From Gnetum montanum (Eukaryota; Streptophyta; Gnetopsida; Gnetales; Gnetaceae), in the NCBI GenBank assembly GCA_015680685.1, contig MNCI01036167.1:55330-119329 (forward strand): a DNA stretch of 64,000 nt, written 5' to 3'. This document shows, piece after piece, positions 22,874 through 34,990 of this stretch (position 1 is the stretch's first letter; every line of letters starts with the position of its first letter). A program made the translations under genes and the position numbers. The notes under the pieces were generated by a model that saw only the letters and a list, made by a program, of their open reading frames with translations, made no database searches and was not told where the DNA came from.

Positions 22874-25249
22874 GACTTAGTTGGATTGTTGGTTTTGAAG
22901 AAAGGTCTTTTCAGCATAAGATTGTCAGAACCAACTGCAGTTTGAGGATTCAAAGCCCTCGTGACATTGGGTTGTTGTGGTTGAGTGGGGAATACCCCTT
23001 GCATTGTTGGAGCGGTTGATAGTTGATCTATTGGCGTAAGATATGCGAATGGATTCAAAGGATGGTATGCATGTGTAGTGTCTCTTCTAAGAGAGGGAGT
23101 CTTAAAATACTCCCAAACTTGGTAGTGCCATTGTGGAGTCACATGGCCCATAGAGTCACTTGGAGAAACCGGATGCTGCACGTAATAGCCATAAGGATCT
23201 GGTTGCCGACAAGGGTATTGTTACCTAGGTGGTGGCATCCCCCATGACTGTGGGTATTGCCACTGCTGGTGTTTCTCAATAGGTTGTGGTAGAGTTCCAC
23301 TTGGATAATAGGTTAAGGGCTGGTGGAATTTCCTTGTGTTACCTTGGGGATAAGGTAACCTTCGGGGTGCTTGCCATTTGTTAAGTCTTGGGTTGAGTAC
23401 ATACACCCCAGACTCTTGCAGATGTGAGATTATTGGGCAACATCCCTTAGGATGGTCATATTGGCAGATCTCGCATCCACCATAATTGTCTGTATCAAAA
23501 TCCACAACCTCAATGGTGATAGTCATTTTTCCCTTACCCTTGTTACGTGCATGGTCTGAATCTCTTCTCTTTTTCTTATCATGGTCACTACTTTGCTCCT
23601 TAGACTCCTCTATGATTTTTAAAATAGTTTCAAATCTACTTTCTAAGGAGTTCCACATTTGATCTACCTTAGCCAACACTTCGATTGTTAGCTTTTCAAG
23701 CGGCAAGGTTTTTCTATTCACCAACTCCTCAAGTGGTGACTCATCCTCTTCCTCACAGAATCTTACTCCTCTCTTTCGAAGGGAAGGATCGTGGTTATAC
23801 TCTTCTATGCTTTCTCTCTTCCATAGCTCGCCTTCTTCCTTAGCTACTTGCTCCAACAATCTATGAACTTCATAGGACCTAGGTTCTGATAATCTCCCTT
23901 AGGCATATGTTCCAAGGGTTCTCCTAGTTTCATGTCTTAGCCCATCTATAAGGTGGCATAGTTGATCCCATCGTGCGTAACCATGGCCCGGGCAATGATG
24001 TAGCAATGCATAATATCGGCCCATGGCAGCATCCAAGGGTTCGTGATTACCCTGCTTCCATCCTTGGATCTGCTTACGCAAGTTGGACACTCTGGAGTAC
24101 GTTTGGTATTTATCGTTAAACAATTCTAGCATCGTAGTCCACCTCCTAATGGTTTCCGGTTCCAAGGACCGGTACTAGCTTTTCGCTTCTTTTATGAGTG
24201 TCCTAGGGAAAAAATTTAACTTTTGCCACTCATTTTTGATATTTTGCAAGGCACAAGCATCGTGAAATGCCTATAAGTGGTTTTGCGAATCAACGTTGTA
24301 TCCCCCCTCAAATCGTGGGATATTATTCATGTCTAGTCTCTTGATCCGGCTATCTTATTGGTTCCTTGTAGGTATTCTAACTGCCTCCATAATGTCTAAC
24401 ATACTTTAGGTGGCAAGTAGGGGTTCATCGTTGTAATTTCTTTCATGGCATCTATGATGCCTACTCAGTTCCCTACTTTCCCTTCTTCCATGCCTAGATT
24501 CTCTCGAATGCCCTCGTCCTCACTCTCGACTCTCTCGTTGAGGTCTCTCATCTTGCTTACCCTTGTCCTTATGGTTGGGCTCCTTGTGACTATGTCCTAA
24601 TGTGGAAGGAGAGGGTGAGTGATGCGATGAAGGGGAAGAGGACGGAGAACCATCACCATGACGATGTTTCCTACCTTCTCTTCGGTGGCCCCGACCCCGA
24701 TTGTGATGACAATCAGAATGCTTGCCCTTATCTTGTGTTTGTGTTCCCTCATTGAACACTTGGTGTTCATGGGAATCAAAACCAGGGTTGTGAATCGTGG
24801 AGTGAAGGTTCTGATACCCTACCTCCTCAATATCATTATGACAAGCGAAGCATTGTGGGGTCCTTTTCCCTTCAACAATGTGTGGTAACTCTCTTGCTAT
24901 GCGTCCCGTTGACATTTCGCTGCTGTGGGATGGTAATCCCTTTGTCGTAATCACATACAATATATTCAACGTATATATGTGTCATGTCTGTCTGTGTAAG
25001 AGCATGAAGGAGCATGTTAGGGACTGCCCGATCTGGGGGTAACACAATGTTACCTTGAAAGTCTCGCCAACGCAGTTGTTTGTCCTGATGGAGGATAAAG
25101 GTAAAATTGGGTATATACTCATCGTGATGAGTATGTACCATCCGATATTGTTGAGGAACTGGTGATTCTTGGTTATGTATGTTGTGTCGCCGACTGTCTC
25201 TTGTGTGATCCCTAGGTGGTGAAGTGCTTTTATGAGAAGAAGAAGACAT
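22874..25249 (-). pseudogene. Element B gag
   Basis: It starts MSSSSHKSTSPP at 25249, 129 bp after the PBS. In order it has the N-terminal YIPNFTFILHQDKQLRWRDF block, a Ser/His/Arg-rich charged region, a capsid-like core (MLELFNDKYQTYSRVSNLRK, GWKQG, HHCPGHGYARWDQL), a Lys/Glu linker and a zinc knuckle CEICQYDHPKGCC (CX2CX3HX4C) near 23465. A Pro-rich tail ends in KRPFFKTNNPTKS, where element A cuts it. Segments 24969, 24165, 23859 and 23181 share one frame, which joins protease in frame once A is removed. Confidence 0.87.
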
Positions 25250-25377
25250 TGTTATCTTATTGGTGTGCTAATCGACCATTGTTGAATTTTTCTTCTAATT
25301 AACCCTAAGGGTTCATTTAAGCTTCCCAATGATGTGGTTGATTTCCTATGTTCTACTTAGCACACAAACAACTTAGT

Positions 25378-25394
25378 CCCCAGCAATGTCGCCA
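25378..25394 (-). other. Primer-binding site of element B
   Basis: The minus strand reads TGGCGACATTGCTGGGG, the tRNA-Asp complement with three mismatches. It abuts the 5' LTR at 25396. Confidence 0.82.
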
Positions 25395-25395
25395 A

Positions 25396-26169
25396 TGATG
25401 AGTGGCGAGGTATCCCTACACTCAACCATACGAATATGAGCATTACATGCGAGATCCAGTCAAACTCAATAGACTAAATGCCTACACGCCTTATGGAACA
25501 CCTAAGGTTAATCATTCGTTGTCTTCCCAGACTTACTTGTATTTGTCATGGTTGTATGGTTAAGTAAGTCTGAGGTATGTGATTTTTATATCTTTTATGT
25601 TTCATCACCTATGCTAATGAGGGAAAGGGTGAAGAGACTAAGTAACTAACTTTAACTAACTAAGTTCTAATGCCTAGCATCAGTATCCATCCCACCTGCC
25701 GTTCACACCCTGAACCAATGCAACCTTCTGGGATTACCAAACGCTATTCATTACTGGGATTACCAAGCGTAACGCATGTGCTCGAAGCAGTCATACTGAA
25801 TGCACTTAACTAGGAGTGTTGAGGGTTGAGAGAGCTTAAGTCCTTAAGAAAGTCCTATTTAGCTCAGTCCATATACTACAAGGTTTATCCAAAAGTTCAT
25901 CTTTATTTCCGTACACAATTATGTGCTCAAGTACAGAATTACTCGAATAAAGATCCATTCACTTTGGGACTCCTACTGCGGGCACATGGAAATTATTCCA
26001 ACTTTGGAATGGAAAAATGGCAAGAGTTTGGCTAAGGTCTAGATCTAGATGGAGAAACAAGGGAGAGCTGCCTCTTATTTATAGAACTGGCGGCAGACTA
26101 CAATATTGTGTACGCGATATCGCAGGAAAAGACATGATATCGCAGCCCATGCGATATCGCATCCCATCA
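25396..26169 (-). repeat. Element B 5' LTR
   Basis: The LTR is 774 bp, from TGATGAGTGG to CCCATCA. The minus-strand TATA box is at 26077-26083 and the GATATC-type array at 26101-26162. It is followed by CCATC, the target duplication. Confidence 0.86.
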
Positions 26170-26475
26170 CCATCCAAAATTTTGTTGTTGAAATTACTTC
26201 TTTACCCACACCAATTCCTAATGTGAAAATCTTTAACTACTTGTCACAACATCTAGGTAATAATACTGCACATTTTTTTAGGAGGATGCCCTCGCAAGCC
26301 CTTGTCCATTTTCCATAGTAATCAAATCCTTTGACTATTATGCATCACATCTGGAAAATACCTTACCATTGGGAAAATTAAAAAAGAACTCATCCATGAG
26401 ATTTGACAAGATTTTACATCTAGCTACCAACCTAGCACTAACCCTTCTTTTTTATTTGGGCTTTGGGCTAGCATT
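26170..26475 (-). mobile_element. RTE LINE, 5' portion displaced by element B
   Basis: On the minus strand this segment leads into CCATC and then, across element B, into the endonuclease start at 7811. It contains GGGTTAGTGCTAGG near 26440. Beyond about 26476 the sequence returns to the AT-rich repeat, so the LINE's 5' end lies near there. Stops are present. Confidence 0.6.
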
Positions 26476-26690
26476 GATGAAGTTAGTATAGTAATGATTA
26501 ACTAAAAAAATTTCTTATGATTATTATTATAATAAACTAACAGAAAACTAGGGTTGATGCCCCACAAGGGGTTGATGTTTTCCACAACATCAAGCCCCAA
26601 AAATAACATGTTCATGAAACTTTAAATGTCCATCTTTATTTTTAATAATAATATATTATAACATATATATTATGTCACATCCCAAAATTA
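26476..26690. repeat. AT-rich interspersed repeat, copy 1, right part
   Basis: It is collinear with 29160-29370, sharing TTAATGATTAACTAAAAAAA, CAACATCAAGCCCCAA and TATTATAACATATATATTAT. It is the continuation of 5510-5890 after the LINE/B/A nest. Confidence 0.7.
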
Positions 26691-28799
26691 ACCATATGTA
26701 AATTTATAAAATCACTTTAAAGACATGATTAAGTTTCTTAGAGATCCATATATTGCATATGCAAAACTTAAAATCCAAAATTAAATTATTGGAAAATTTT
26801 AAATCACTAAGTATGAAACTTATAAACCAATAAGCACACTTGAGCAAACCATACAAAATAGATCACTTAACCAAAATCCATGCAATATTATTTCAATAGT
26901 CTTAAATACAAATCCTACAGGTATAGGATACAAAAGATACATAAGTTAACCATAGCAAATTCATATCATGGCTCTAAGAATGCAACAATGCTTGAATTTT
27001 TGTTCATAAAACTCTTTTAGATATCAACACCCCCATAATGCACTATGATTTAGAATCTACAATGTAATGAGAAATCTTCATTCAAACCTCCTAACTATGA
27101 TCTACATGAAACACATGTAGGAAGGATTAGAATACCTTCATAATAAAGGAAATCATCTTGGTGCCACTCGGAACAAGCTGGAAGATGGATTCTATGTTGC
27201 AATACATACTATTAGATTGAATAGAAAATACTAATTATCTTAACCATTAATTAATATTTTTAATGTCTACTATTAACTCATGATTTGTCCTAGATTCCTA
27301 TGGTATTCCCATGAGGTTTCCAATATCAAATGTTTGAAATAACTATAAGGTTGATATTAACTTAACTTTTCATCAAGGACTATTTGGTGTAATACCTTAC
27401 CTATTTAGGCTAGCTCTTATACAAGACAAGACCAACTATTAGGCTACAAATCCTCATGCATATCTAGAAAAACTTTTAATTTAAATTATGACTAGTATTA
27501 GCCCTATAGTTATCCTAGTTTCTAACTCCTTACTACCTTCCTAGATAAGGTTTGTTAGTGACCATAATGCCACTAGGTTGATGGACCAACTCTAAAGTCA
27601 ACCTAGATAGTTGACCAATCATTCTCATATCAATTTCCTTATTGCAAATCATGTTGTTAATGAACCCTACTGATAGTGATTGCAATGTCCCTAAGTTGAA
27701 GGTCAACTTAATGTAAATGATAGATCAACCAATATCAATCATCTATTTAATAATTTTCTAGCTTTAAACACATTGAACACACTCATATATATCTAAAATG
27801 TCTACAAACTATCATCAAATGATGACATAATTTGCATTGAACATCCATGTTGTTGCACTATTTTGGAAAATAAAAAGATGTTTTTTTCATGAATTTCATC
27901 ATGACCCCGAGTTCTATCAAAATGCATGGAGACATCATTGCCACTACCACCACAAGAAGAAAATATTGAAAGAGAAATATGAGCATGAAACACAAAGCAT
28001 AAATTATCAAAATGGTGAATTGCAATGAGAAAATAATAAATCAAGATTATATTGACAAGAGAATATAAGGGTTAGATCAATAATGAATTCAAAATGAAAA
28101 AGTATAAGGTAAGCAAGTTGAAAAGAAAAAGCTTCTTGTAGAAATCATGAAATAAGGAATATTTCTTCTACCTCAAGAGATTAGCTGAGATCCAACCTTT
28201 GTCGAGGAAAAACAAGTCCAAATCTAAAAACCTCCATAAGATTCACCAAGCATAACCACAAACACAAGCATGAAAGAGAGAGATACATAATTAATGCCAA
28301 GAGAGCCAATGTTGTCTAGTATTTATAAGCACAAGAGTTAAGGTTTGGTTTCTAAAATTGAGTAACATGTATCAGTAAAAAAAAATTCAATAATTTACCA
28401 ATGGGTTAACTCATCATGATAACATGAGAATGAGCCCATATGTCTAAGAATGGGTTTTAAGATAAAATAAAATAATAACTAGAATAAGCCCCAAATATCT
28501 ATTAAACATGTCTCATAACCATATTCTTACATTATTCAAAAATTGAATAAGGTAAAAATATAAATTAAATAAAATATAATAAACATTAATAAAAATACCA
28601 GCAATGGACCACCATCATACTTCCAACCTATGCTTCACAAGAGGCCTCAAGCATTAGTGAATGCCAAGAAATGATAATCAAGAAAAGAAACATAAAATAA
28701 TAATATTTCCAAATATGTAATAAGGACAAGGTCAAAGGTTCAAACCTTAAGAAACATAAGTCATAATAAACATGTATACTTACCAATAATAATAGCAAA
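26691..28799. other. AT-rich noncoding DNA
   Basis: No supported gene. It lies between the two copies of the AT-rich repeat and could be internal DNA of an old element bounded by them. A weak internal duplication is seen (TAGTGACCATAATGCCACTAGG at 27556 against TAGTGATTGCAATGTCCCTAAG at 27676). Short ORFs here show no motif. Confidence 0.4.
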
Positions 28800-29400
28800 T
28801 ACAAAATGCTGAGAAAGAGAGAATAATAATAATTAAGAGAAAAGAAAATGTATGATGAGGAGGAATAGTTGAATTCTAGAAGGATGAGAGTGAAAAATTT
28901 TTTAGTTAAATCCTTCATATCCCTTATTTTCTTTTAGGATTTTTATAGTCTTTTTCATTTTTTTCTCCTTCTCTTTTTCCTCTCTTAACATGAAGGCATG
29001 GATGCCCCATATCTTTTATGCATGATAGTTGGGGATACCTAGCTAATGTTTCAAATTCTTGCTAACAAACATTCCAGATTTTTTTTGATTTTCAAGGTTT
29101 TTTATATTACTTTATCTCCTCATTTTAGTCCATGAGTATCACCTATTCAAGCAAAATAAAACAAAATTTAGTACGTTAATGATTAACTAAAAAAATTTTA
29201 TCATTATTATTATTATAAACTAAAAGAAATCTAGGATTAAGGCCTCATAAGTAGGCAATATTTTGCACAGCATCAAGCCCCAACCAAAATAAAGAAATAG
29301 CACATTTGAGAAACTTCAAATGTCTATATTTATTTTGAATAACTATATATTATAACATATATATTATATGAAAATTTATATATATAAACCTAAGTATGCT
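28800..29400. repeat. AT-rich interspersed repeat, copy 2 (uninterrupted)
   Basis: It aligns end to end with 5510-5890 plus 26476-26690 and lacks the LINE. It therefore serves as the empty-site reference for the LINE insertion. Both copies are direct; they could be decayed LTRs of an unrelated element. Confidence 0.6.
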
Positions 29401-29858
29401 AAATGCATATGCATTTTTCTTTTTTCTTTTTTTTTAATGAATATGAAAACAAAATTCTATAAGTCCTTAACAATACACCTAAAGTGCTTTATATCAATGT
29501 TTCAAAGACTCTTTTAAGAGACATATATAGAAAAAGATACTTTTTTCATGTTTTTAGTACATTTATTAGCAAATTTAATCATGGGAAACTTGGTGGCTTT
29601 AGACAACAAGAATCAAAATGACATTTTCTAATGGAAAAGGAAAAGGGAGTGGCTTAAGCTTTGTGTCATTATTATGAACTCAAGGTATAACAATAACAAA
29701 TCATGGTTGGACAAGAAAATGAATGAAATTAACATTCCAATAACTAGTTGCTAGCTCAAATCTATTTTAGCATATCGGATATCCATCAAATTGATTTATA
29801 TTGTCCTAATCTAGCATAAATCATCAAACTATGAAGAAAACTAAAAAGCATACATATT
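29401..29858. other. AT-rich noncoding DNA flanking element C
   Basis: No gene was seen. It ends in ATATT (29854-29858), the target site of element C. Confidence 0.45.
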
Positions 29859-29987
29859 TGATGAGTCGTCGTTTTCCTGTGGCCTTGACGTTGTGTACAC
29901 AACATTGCAATTATATGTCATGTACGTGATGTTGGGGCTTGGCTCTAATATCAAGTATCCAATGTCAGGGCATATATCTTGGCCTAT

Positions 29988-30914
29988 TGATGAGCAGCGA
30001 GGTACCCCTACGCTCAACCATACGAATACGAGCATTTCACACACGATCCAGTCGAATTCCAAGGACTAAGTGCTTATGCGCCCTTGTGGAACAAGGATGG
30101 GTTGGTTGATTATTGTTTTCCCAAGCTAACCTATATGTAATGATTGTATGGTTAAGTAAGCTTGAGGCATATGATTTTTATAGCTTTTATGTTTTTATGT
30201 CCAGCGCTAGTAGGGAAGGAGAGAGGTAACTAAGTGACTAATTTAACTTAACTACTCATTAACTAAGTTCTAACTAATCCTAACACCAGCATCCGTTTCC
30301 ACTTGTCATACACATCCTGAACTAGTGCAACACTGCTGGGATTACCAAACGCTAATCGTTACTGGGTTACCAAGCATTACACGCATGCTCGAAGTGGTCG
30401 TGCTTGTGTAATTTAACAATTTGCTTAATTGATCAAAATGAATTGTTGTGCTAATAACAGAAATGTAAAGTGCATAAAATAAAATAAAATAAAATAAATG
30501 CATAAGAAAATAAAATAAAAGAAATGCGTAAGAAAAAAAATCTCAAGTGCTACAAGGATAAATCATTGTGCTTGTCTTTATGGTCATACACAAGGTGTGC
30601 TCAGGTACACAATGCTCAAATAAATATTTGTCCATACTTAGATCTCCTGCTGTGGGCACTTGGAAAATACTCTAACTTTCAAAAAGACTACAAGAGTTTC
30701 GCTACTTAACTACTAAAATATTTCCTTCCAATTGTGCCCCTGGGCACTATATTTATAGGCTTGGGAGCAACTACTCTAATAATTAGAATAATCACTCTAA
30801 TAATTAGAATAATTGCTAGAGTAACCACTCTAATAATTAAAATAACTACTAAAGTAACTGCTAAAGTAACCACTCTAATAATTAGAATAACTGCTAGAGC
30901 AATCGCTCTCATCA
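29988..30914 (-). mobile_element. Solo LTR S1 (CTAATAATTAG subfamily)
   Basis: It is a 927-bp LTR in opposite orientation to C, from TGATGAGCAG to CTCTCATCA. Perfect CCTAT duplications lie at 29983-29987 and 30915-30919. No internal region is present, so it is a solo LTR. The minus-strand TATA box is at 30748-30757. Confidence 0.9.
30774..30906 (-). promoter_or_regulatory. U3 palindrome array (CTAATAATTAG type) of S1
   Basis: Four CTAATAATTAG-like units (arms CTAAT/ATTAG around a central A, one unit with a changed base) alternate with AACTGCTAGAGTAACC-like spacers over 130 bp. They are in the same place, just upstream of TATA, that holds GATATC units in A, B and S3. Confidence 0.65.
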
Positions 30915-31651
30915 CCTATAAATATAGCACTTGGGCTCCAGTTTTTGGGATAAGTTTTGAAGTTAGTTTTCAATGAGCGTAGCGAAGCTCTTGCCATTTG
31001 TTTTCCTTAGAGTTAGAATAATTTTTTGAGTGCCCATAGAAGGAGTCTAAGTGTGTATGGTTCTTTGTTCGAGCACTAATGTACCTAAGTGTAGCAGCAT
31101 GATGGGAATAAAATGAACTCTTTTGACAATCCTTGCAACACTGAAAATATATTAATATTTTCTTTAATGCATTTTACTTTCTTACTCTTTACTTTAATGC
31201 ATTTGAATTAAGCAATTTATTTCCAATTGTTAATGAACACGAGCATGATCACTTCGAGCATACATATAGTACTTGATAACCCAGCAATGCTTAACACTTG
31301 GTAGCCCATTAGTGCTATATGTGTTCAGGAAAGTGGAATGGTTGCTTGTGTTAGGCTAGATAGGCAGTAATGAATTAGATTTTAAATTACTCTACTCTTC
31401 ATTCTTGTTGAAAGTGATCAAATCTATAAAATATAAAATAAGAAAAAATCATATACCTCAATTACACTTAAACCATACCCTTGAGTCTCACAAGTGTAGT
31501 TGGGAAAACAACAAACATTCTAAACATCCATTTCACTTCCTAGAAGAGCTAGTGTACTAGAGAACTATAGGTCCATGAAATTCAACCAAATCACACATAA
31601 ACACCTTAGTAATTCATATGGTTAGGCGTAGGGGTACCTCACCCCTCATCA

Positions 31652-31669
31652 TTGGTGTCATTTCCAGGG
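31652..31669 (+). other. Primer-binding site of element C
   Basis: TTGGTGTCATTTCCAGGG, a decayed tRNA-Asp complement directly after the 5' LTR. Confidence 0.78.
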
Positions 31670-31813
31670 ACCTTTTGGTTGTTTCATGCGCTATCCAGGA
31701 CCTAGTAAAAAATATTTAAATCATTGGAACAAACCTTAGAGTCATATCCTATTTTACCATTACTACATCAAATTTTCAATAGCACACTATGATTTTTATT
31801 TCATTAATCAACA

Positions 31814-34350
31814 ATGTCTTCTTTCCACAAGAGTGATTCTCTACCCAAGTTTGATAAAGCTTATCAGCCATTGCCTCAACAATATCAAATTGTATATACT
31901 CATCCTAATGAGTATGTACCAAACTTCACCTTCATCTTACAGCAGGATGAACATCTATCGTGGTGCGACATGGAGGGCAACATTGTGTTGTCGTGTGATC
32001 AAGCTATTCCTATAATTCTCTACCAAATGCTTACACGATGTGGTCTTCAAGATCACCATGGGAAGTATATTATGGAAGATATTGATGATAGGGATTATCA
32101 TCCCGCTAAAGCATACTATCTATAGGACTGATAGCTAGAACAATGCTATGAATTTTCAAAGGGACAAGGACTTAATGATTCTCCATTCCTATTGTACCAA
32201 CAAGCTAGTGGGAAACCCTTCTCTAGGGGTTTTCCATTAAATGAAACTCCTCTCTTTGACTTTGGTGATGGAGGTCAAAACTAGAACTTGCAATCCATAA
32301 TTCACAATCCTAGTTCTGATAATAAGGGATCCAATGACAAAGAAGGATCTGGAGGGGGCAAGCCAAGGTAGGGATGTAGATACAAAGCAAGATCAAGACC
32401 ATGTTCACAATTGCCAAAGAGGTGGTAGCAAGCACCGTGATGGTGCTGGTTATCCTTCCTCTTCCCCTTTGTCATCATCTTCTTCTTCTAGCTCTGACTA
32501 TGACCACAGAAGGCAAGATCATGATGGAAGTGATTGAAATGAATGAAATGATTGATGGGACCAAAATGATCAAGGGGATCATCGAGAAGACAAGATCAAG
32601 GGTGCAAACGTTCAAGAGAGGCACATTGCCATGAACAAAGGAGTAGTAGAGGGCATTGTAGGTCCCATAATCAAGGCCTCAATGAGCCTCTACTTACTAC
32701 CTGAAGTATGCTTAACATCCGCGAGGTAGTAAGAATTCCAACAAGGCATGTGAAGGATAGTCAAATCAAATGGTTAGACATGAACAATATTCCTCAATTT
32801 GAAGGGGGACATAACTCTGATATGCAAAACCATATTCAAGCTTTCCAAGATGCATGTGCCTTACAAAACCTAGAGAATGAGTGGTAGAAACTAAATTTGT
32901 TCCCCAGGACACTCATCAAATAAGCAGAAAACTGGTACTGGTCCTTAGAGCTAGAATCTATTAGATGATGGAGTACCATGCTTGAGTTGTTCAATGTAAA
33001 TATCAAACATACTACAAAGTGTTCAACTTAAGGAAGAAAATTTAAGGATGGAAACAAGGAACACATGAACCCTTAGATGCTACCATTGGTTGATACTATG
33101 CCTTAATGCACAAATGTCCTAGCCATGGTTATTCTTAACTGGATCAACTTCACCACATTGTAGACAGGCTTCGATCAACAATGAGGAGAACCCTTGGTAT
33201 CTATGCCCAAGGACAACTGTTTGAACTAAGTGTCCATCAAATACAAAGACTAATAGAGTAGGTAGCTAAAGAAGAGGGAAAATTAAGAAAAAGAGAAAGT
33301 GCATAAGAGTACAATTGTGATCCTTCCATTCATAAGAGGAAGGTTTGATTCTGCGATAGTGAAGATGAGTCTGAATTTGATGAAGGGATGAATAAGAAAA
33401 CCTTGTCACTTCAAAAATTCCAATCTAAACTTATAGCCAAGGTTGATCAATTATGGGACTCCATGGACAACAGATTCCAAACTATCCTCAAAATTGTCGA
33501 GGAGTCTAAAGAACAAGGTAGTGATTGTGAGCATAGGAGGTGCAAGGAAGCTAAACATACATATCACAAAGATAAGGGCAAGATTTTTGTAATAGAGGAG
33601 GTTGTAGATCGTGAATCAAATGATGATCATGGATGTGACATCTATCAGTATGAACATCCTAAGGAATGTTGCCCCATTATGTCACATCTACAAGAGTCTA
33701 GGGTGTATGCCTTACATCCATGACTTACACAAAGGCAAACATCCAGAAGATTACCTTATCCTCAAGGTAATCTCAGGTAGTTCCACCAACAACAACTGTG
33801 TTATCCAAGTGGAGCTTCACTGCAACTGTATGAATAGTATCAACAATGGTAGTAACCACAATCATGGGCATTGGCACTGCCAAGGCAACAATACCCTTAC
33901 TAGAAATCTGATCCATATGGTTACTACATTTAGCAACCCATGTCTCCACGTGACTCTCCTAGTCATGTTTCTAATTTCCAGCCTTACTACCATCCTTCAG
34001 ATTATTATTGAGCTCATTCACCACATGAAAGAAGGGATACCACCTCTTACCCTTATCCTTCTCCTGTCCTTGCACATACGCCTCCTCCAATTGCATAGCT
34101 ACCACTTGTTCCACCTATGTAGGGTGAACTACCAACCCAACTACAACAATGCAATGATACAAGAATTGTTAATCTACAACCGAATCATCAATCGGAGGGG
34201 TCAAATGCCTAATCAAAGAAAAGACCTTTCTTCCAACCCCATAGTCCACCTAAGCCTTCACATATACCTGTGTTTGACCATCCTACTCCTACATCTTTCT
34301 TTGTCCCAAACACCTTCGAGTCCCCTTCAAACCAAACTCTACCCAGGATC
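31814..34350 (+). pseudogene. Element C gag
   Basis: It starts MSSFHKSDSLPKFD, 145 bp after the PBS. It has the YVPNFTFILQQDEHLSWCDM N-terminal block, a charged Ser-rich region (near 32400-32500), and a capsid-like core full of stops (32790-33260). The region at 33388-33723 includes WDSMDNRFQTILKIVEESKE and a zinc knuckle with its second Cys lost (CDIYQYEHPKECC). A Pro-rich tail continues to protease in the same frame (33388 and 34519 agree). Frameshifts occur in the first half. Confidence 0.83.
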
Positions 34351-34990
34351 CATACTATAATGCTAACTCATACTGTGTCTAATTGGATCTGTGCAGGAAA
34401 CTTTCCTAGGAAATTAGCCGATCCTAGAAGTCCTCTAATTTATTTGTAGATTGTTGGGAACGAACCATGTAAGGCTCTTCTCCATTCAAGTTCTGGTGTT
34501 AATTTAATTTCTCATGAGATGTACACTTCCTGGAACCTACCTACTCTCAAGAAGAGCAACATCAAATTAGAATTGGCCAACCATTCCATCATTTTTTCAT
34601 TGGGACTGGTAGAAAACATTGTGACCACTCTTTGTGGGTGGTCTTATCCTATAAATTTCCTAGTAATCAAAGTGGAGAATTACAAAGGGGATTTCCCAAT
34701 CATCATGGGAAGGGCATGGCTAAGCACTGTTGATGCAAGAATGCACATCAAAGATCTTTTCCTAAATATATCTAAAGAGAACACATTTGGAAATATTGAG
34801 AAGAAGAAAGGTCCATGCATTATGTACAGCGATATTGGGTGCAATTATGTGTAGAAACTTTGGGCCATAAAGTAAGCATCTATCTCTGCATGCAAGTAGT
34901 GTGCACCAGAAGCATAAATTCAAAGGTATCTGTATGTAGCACCCACAAAACAAGAGGTCACCCAGTGGTTGACTACTGATTCTAAAAGTA
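34351..34990 (+). pseudogene. Element C protease
   Basis: The block CKALLHSSSGVNLISHEMY near 34470 replaces the catalytic DSGS with HSSS, so the enzyme would be inactive. It continues LGLVENIVTTLCGWSYPINF and FPIIMGRAWLSTVDA, both conserved across B, E and F. Confidence 0.82.

Larger units (their letters stand above)
7815..26169 (-). mobile_element. Element B: Athila-like Ty3/gypsy retrotransposon, interrupted by element A
   Basis: It is bounded by LTRs at 7815-8608 (3') and 25396-26169 (5') and by a perfect 5-bp target duplication CCATC (7810-7814 and 26170-26174). On the minus strand the order is 5' LTR, PBS, gag, protease, reverse transcriptase, RNase H, integrase, a long 3' UTR, PPT and 3' LTR. 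No chromodomain was seen. Element A sits between gag and protease. When A and one GTGAG copy are removed, the gag frame at 22874-24969 is the same frame as the protease/RT segments at 13219-14005. B is therefore one gag-pol unit that was split later. Placement in the Athila-like branch rests on the tRNA-Asp PBS and the FLDGYSGYNQI and FMDDF-type RT motifs. Confidence 0.88.
29859..31651 (+). repeat. Element C 5' LTR with solo LTR S1 inside
   Basis: It starts TGATGAGTCGTC and ends CTCATCA before the PBS. Without S1 and one CCTAT it is about 861 bp and collinear with 40914-41748. The S1 target duplication CCTAT is the first part of the TATA motif CCTATAAATA, so the insertion splits the promoter. 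Confidence 0.87.

Noticed and set aside
24658-24888. Plus-strand ORF within element B gag
   Set aside because: It is a shadow of the gag frame on the minus strand, with no motif.
26690-28800. Internal region of an LTR element bounded by the AT-rich repeat copies
   Set aside because: The direct repeats fit that idea, but no PBS, PPT, target duplication or coding domain was found. Kept only as a possibility.
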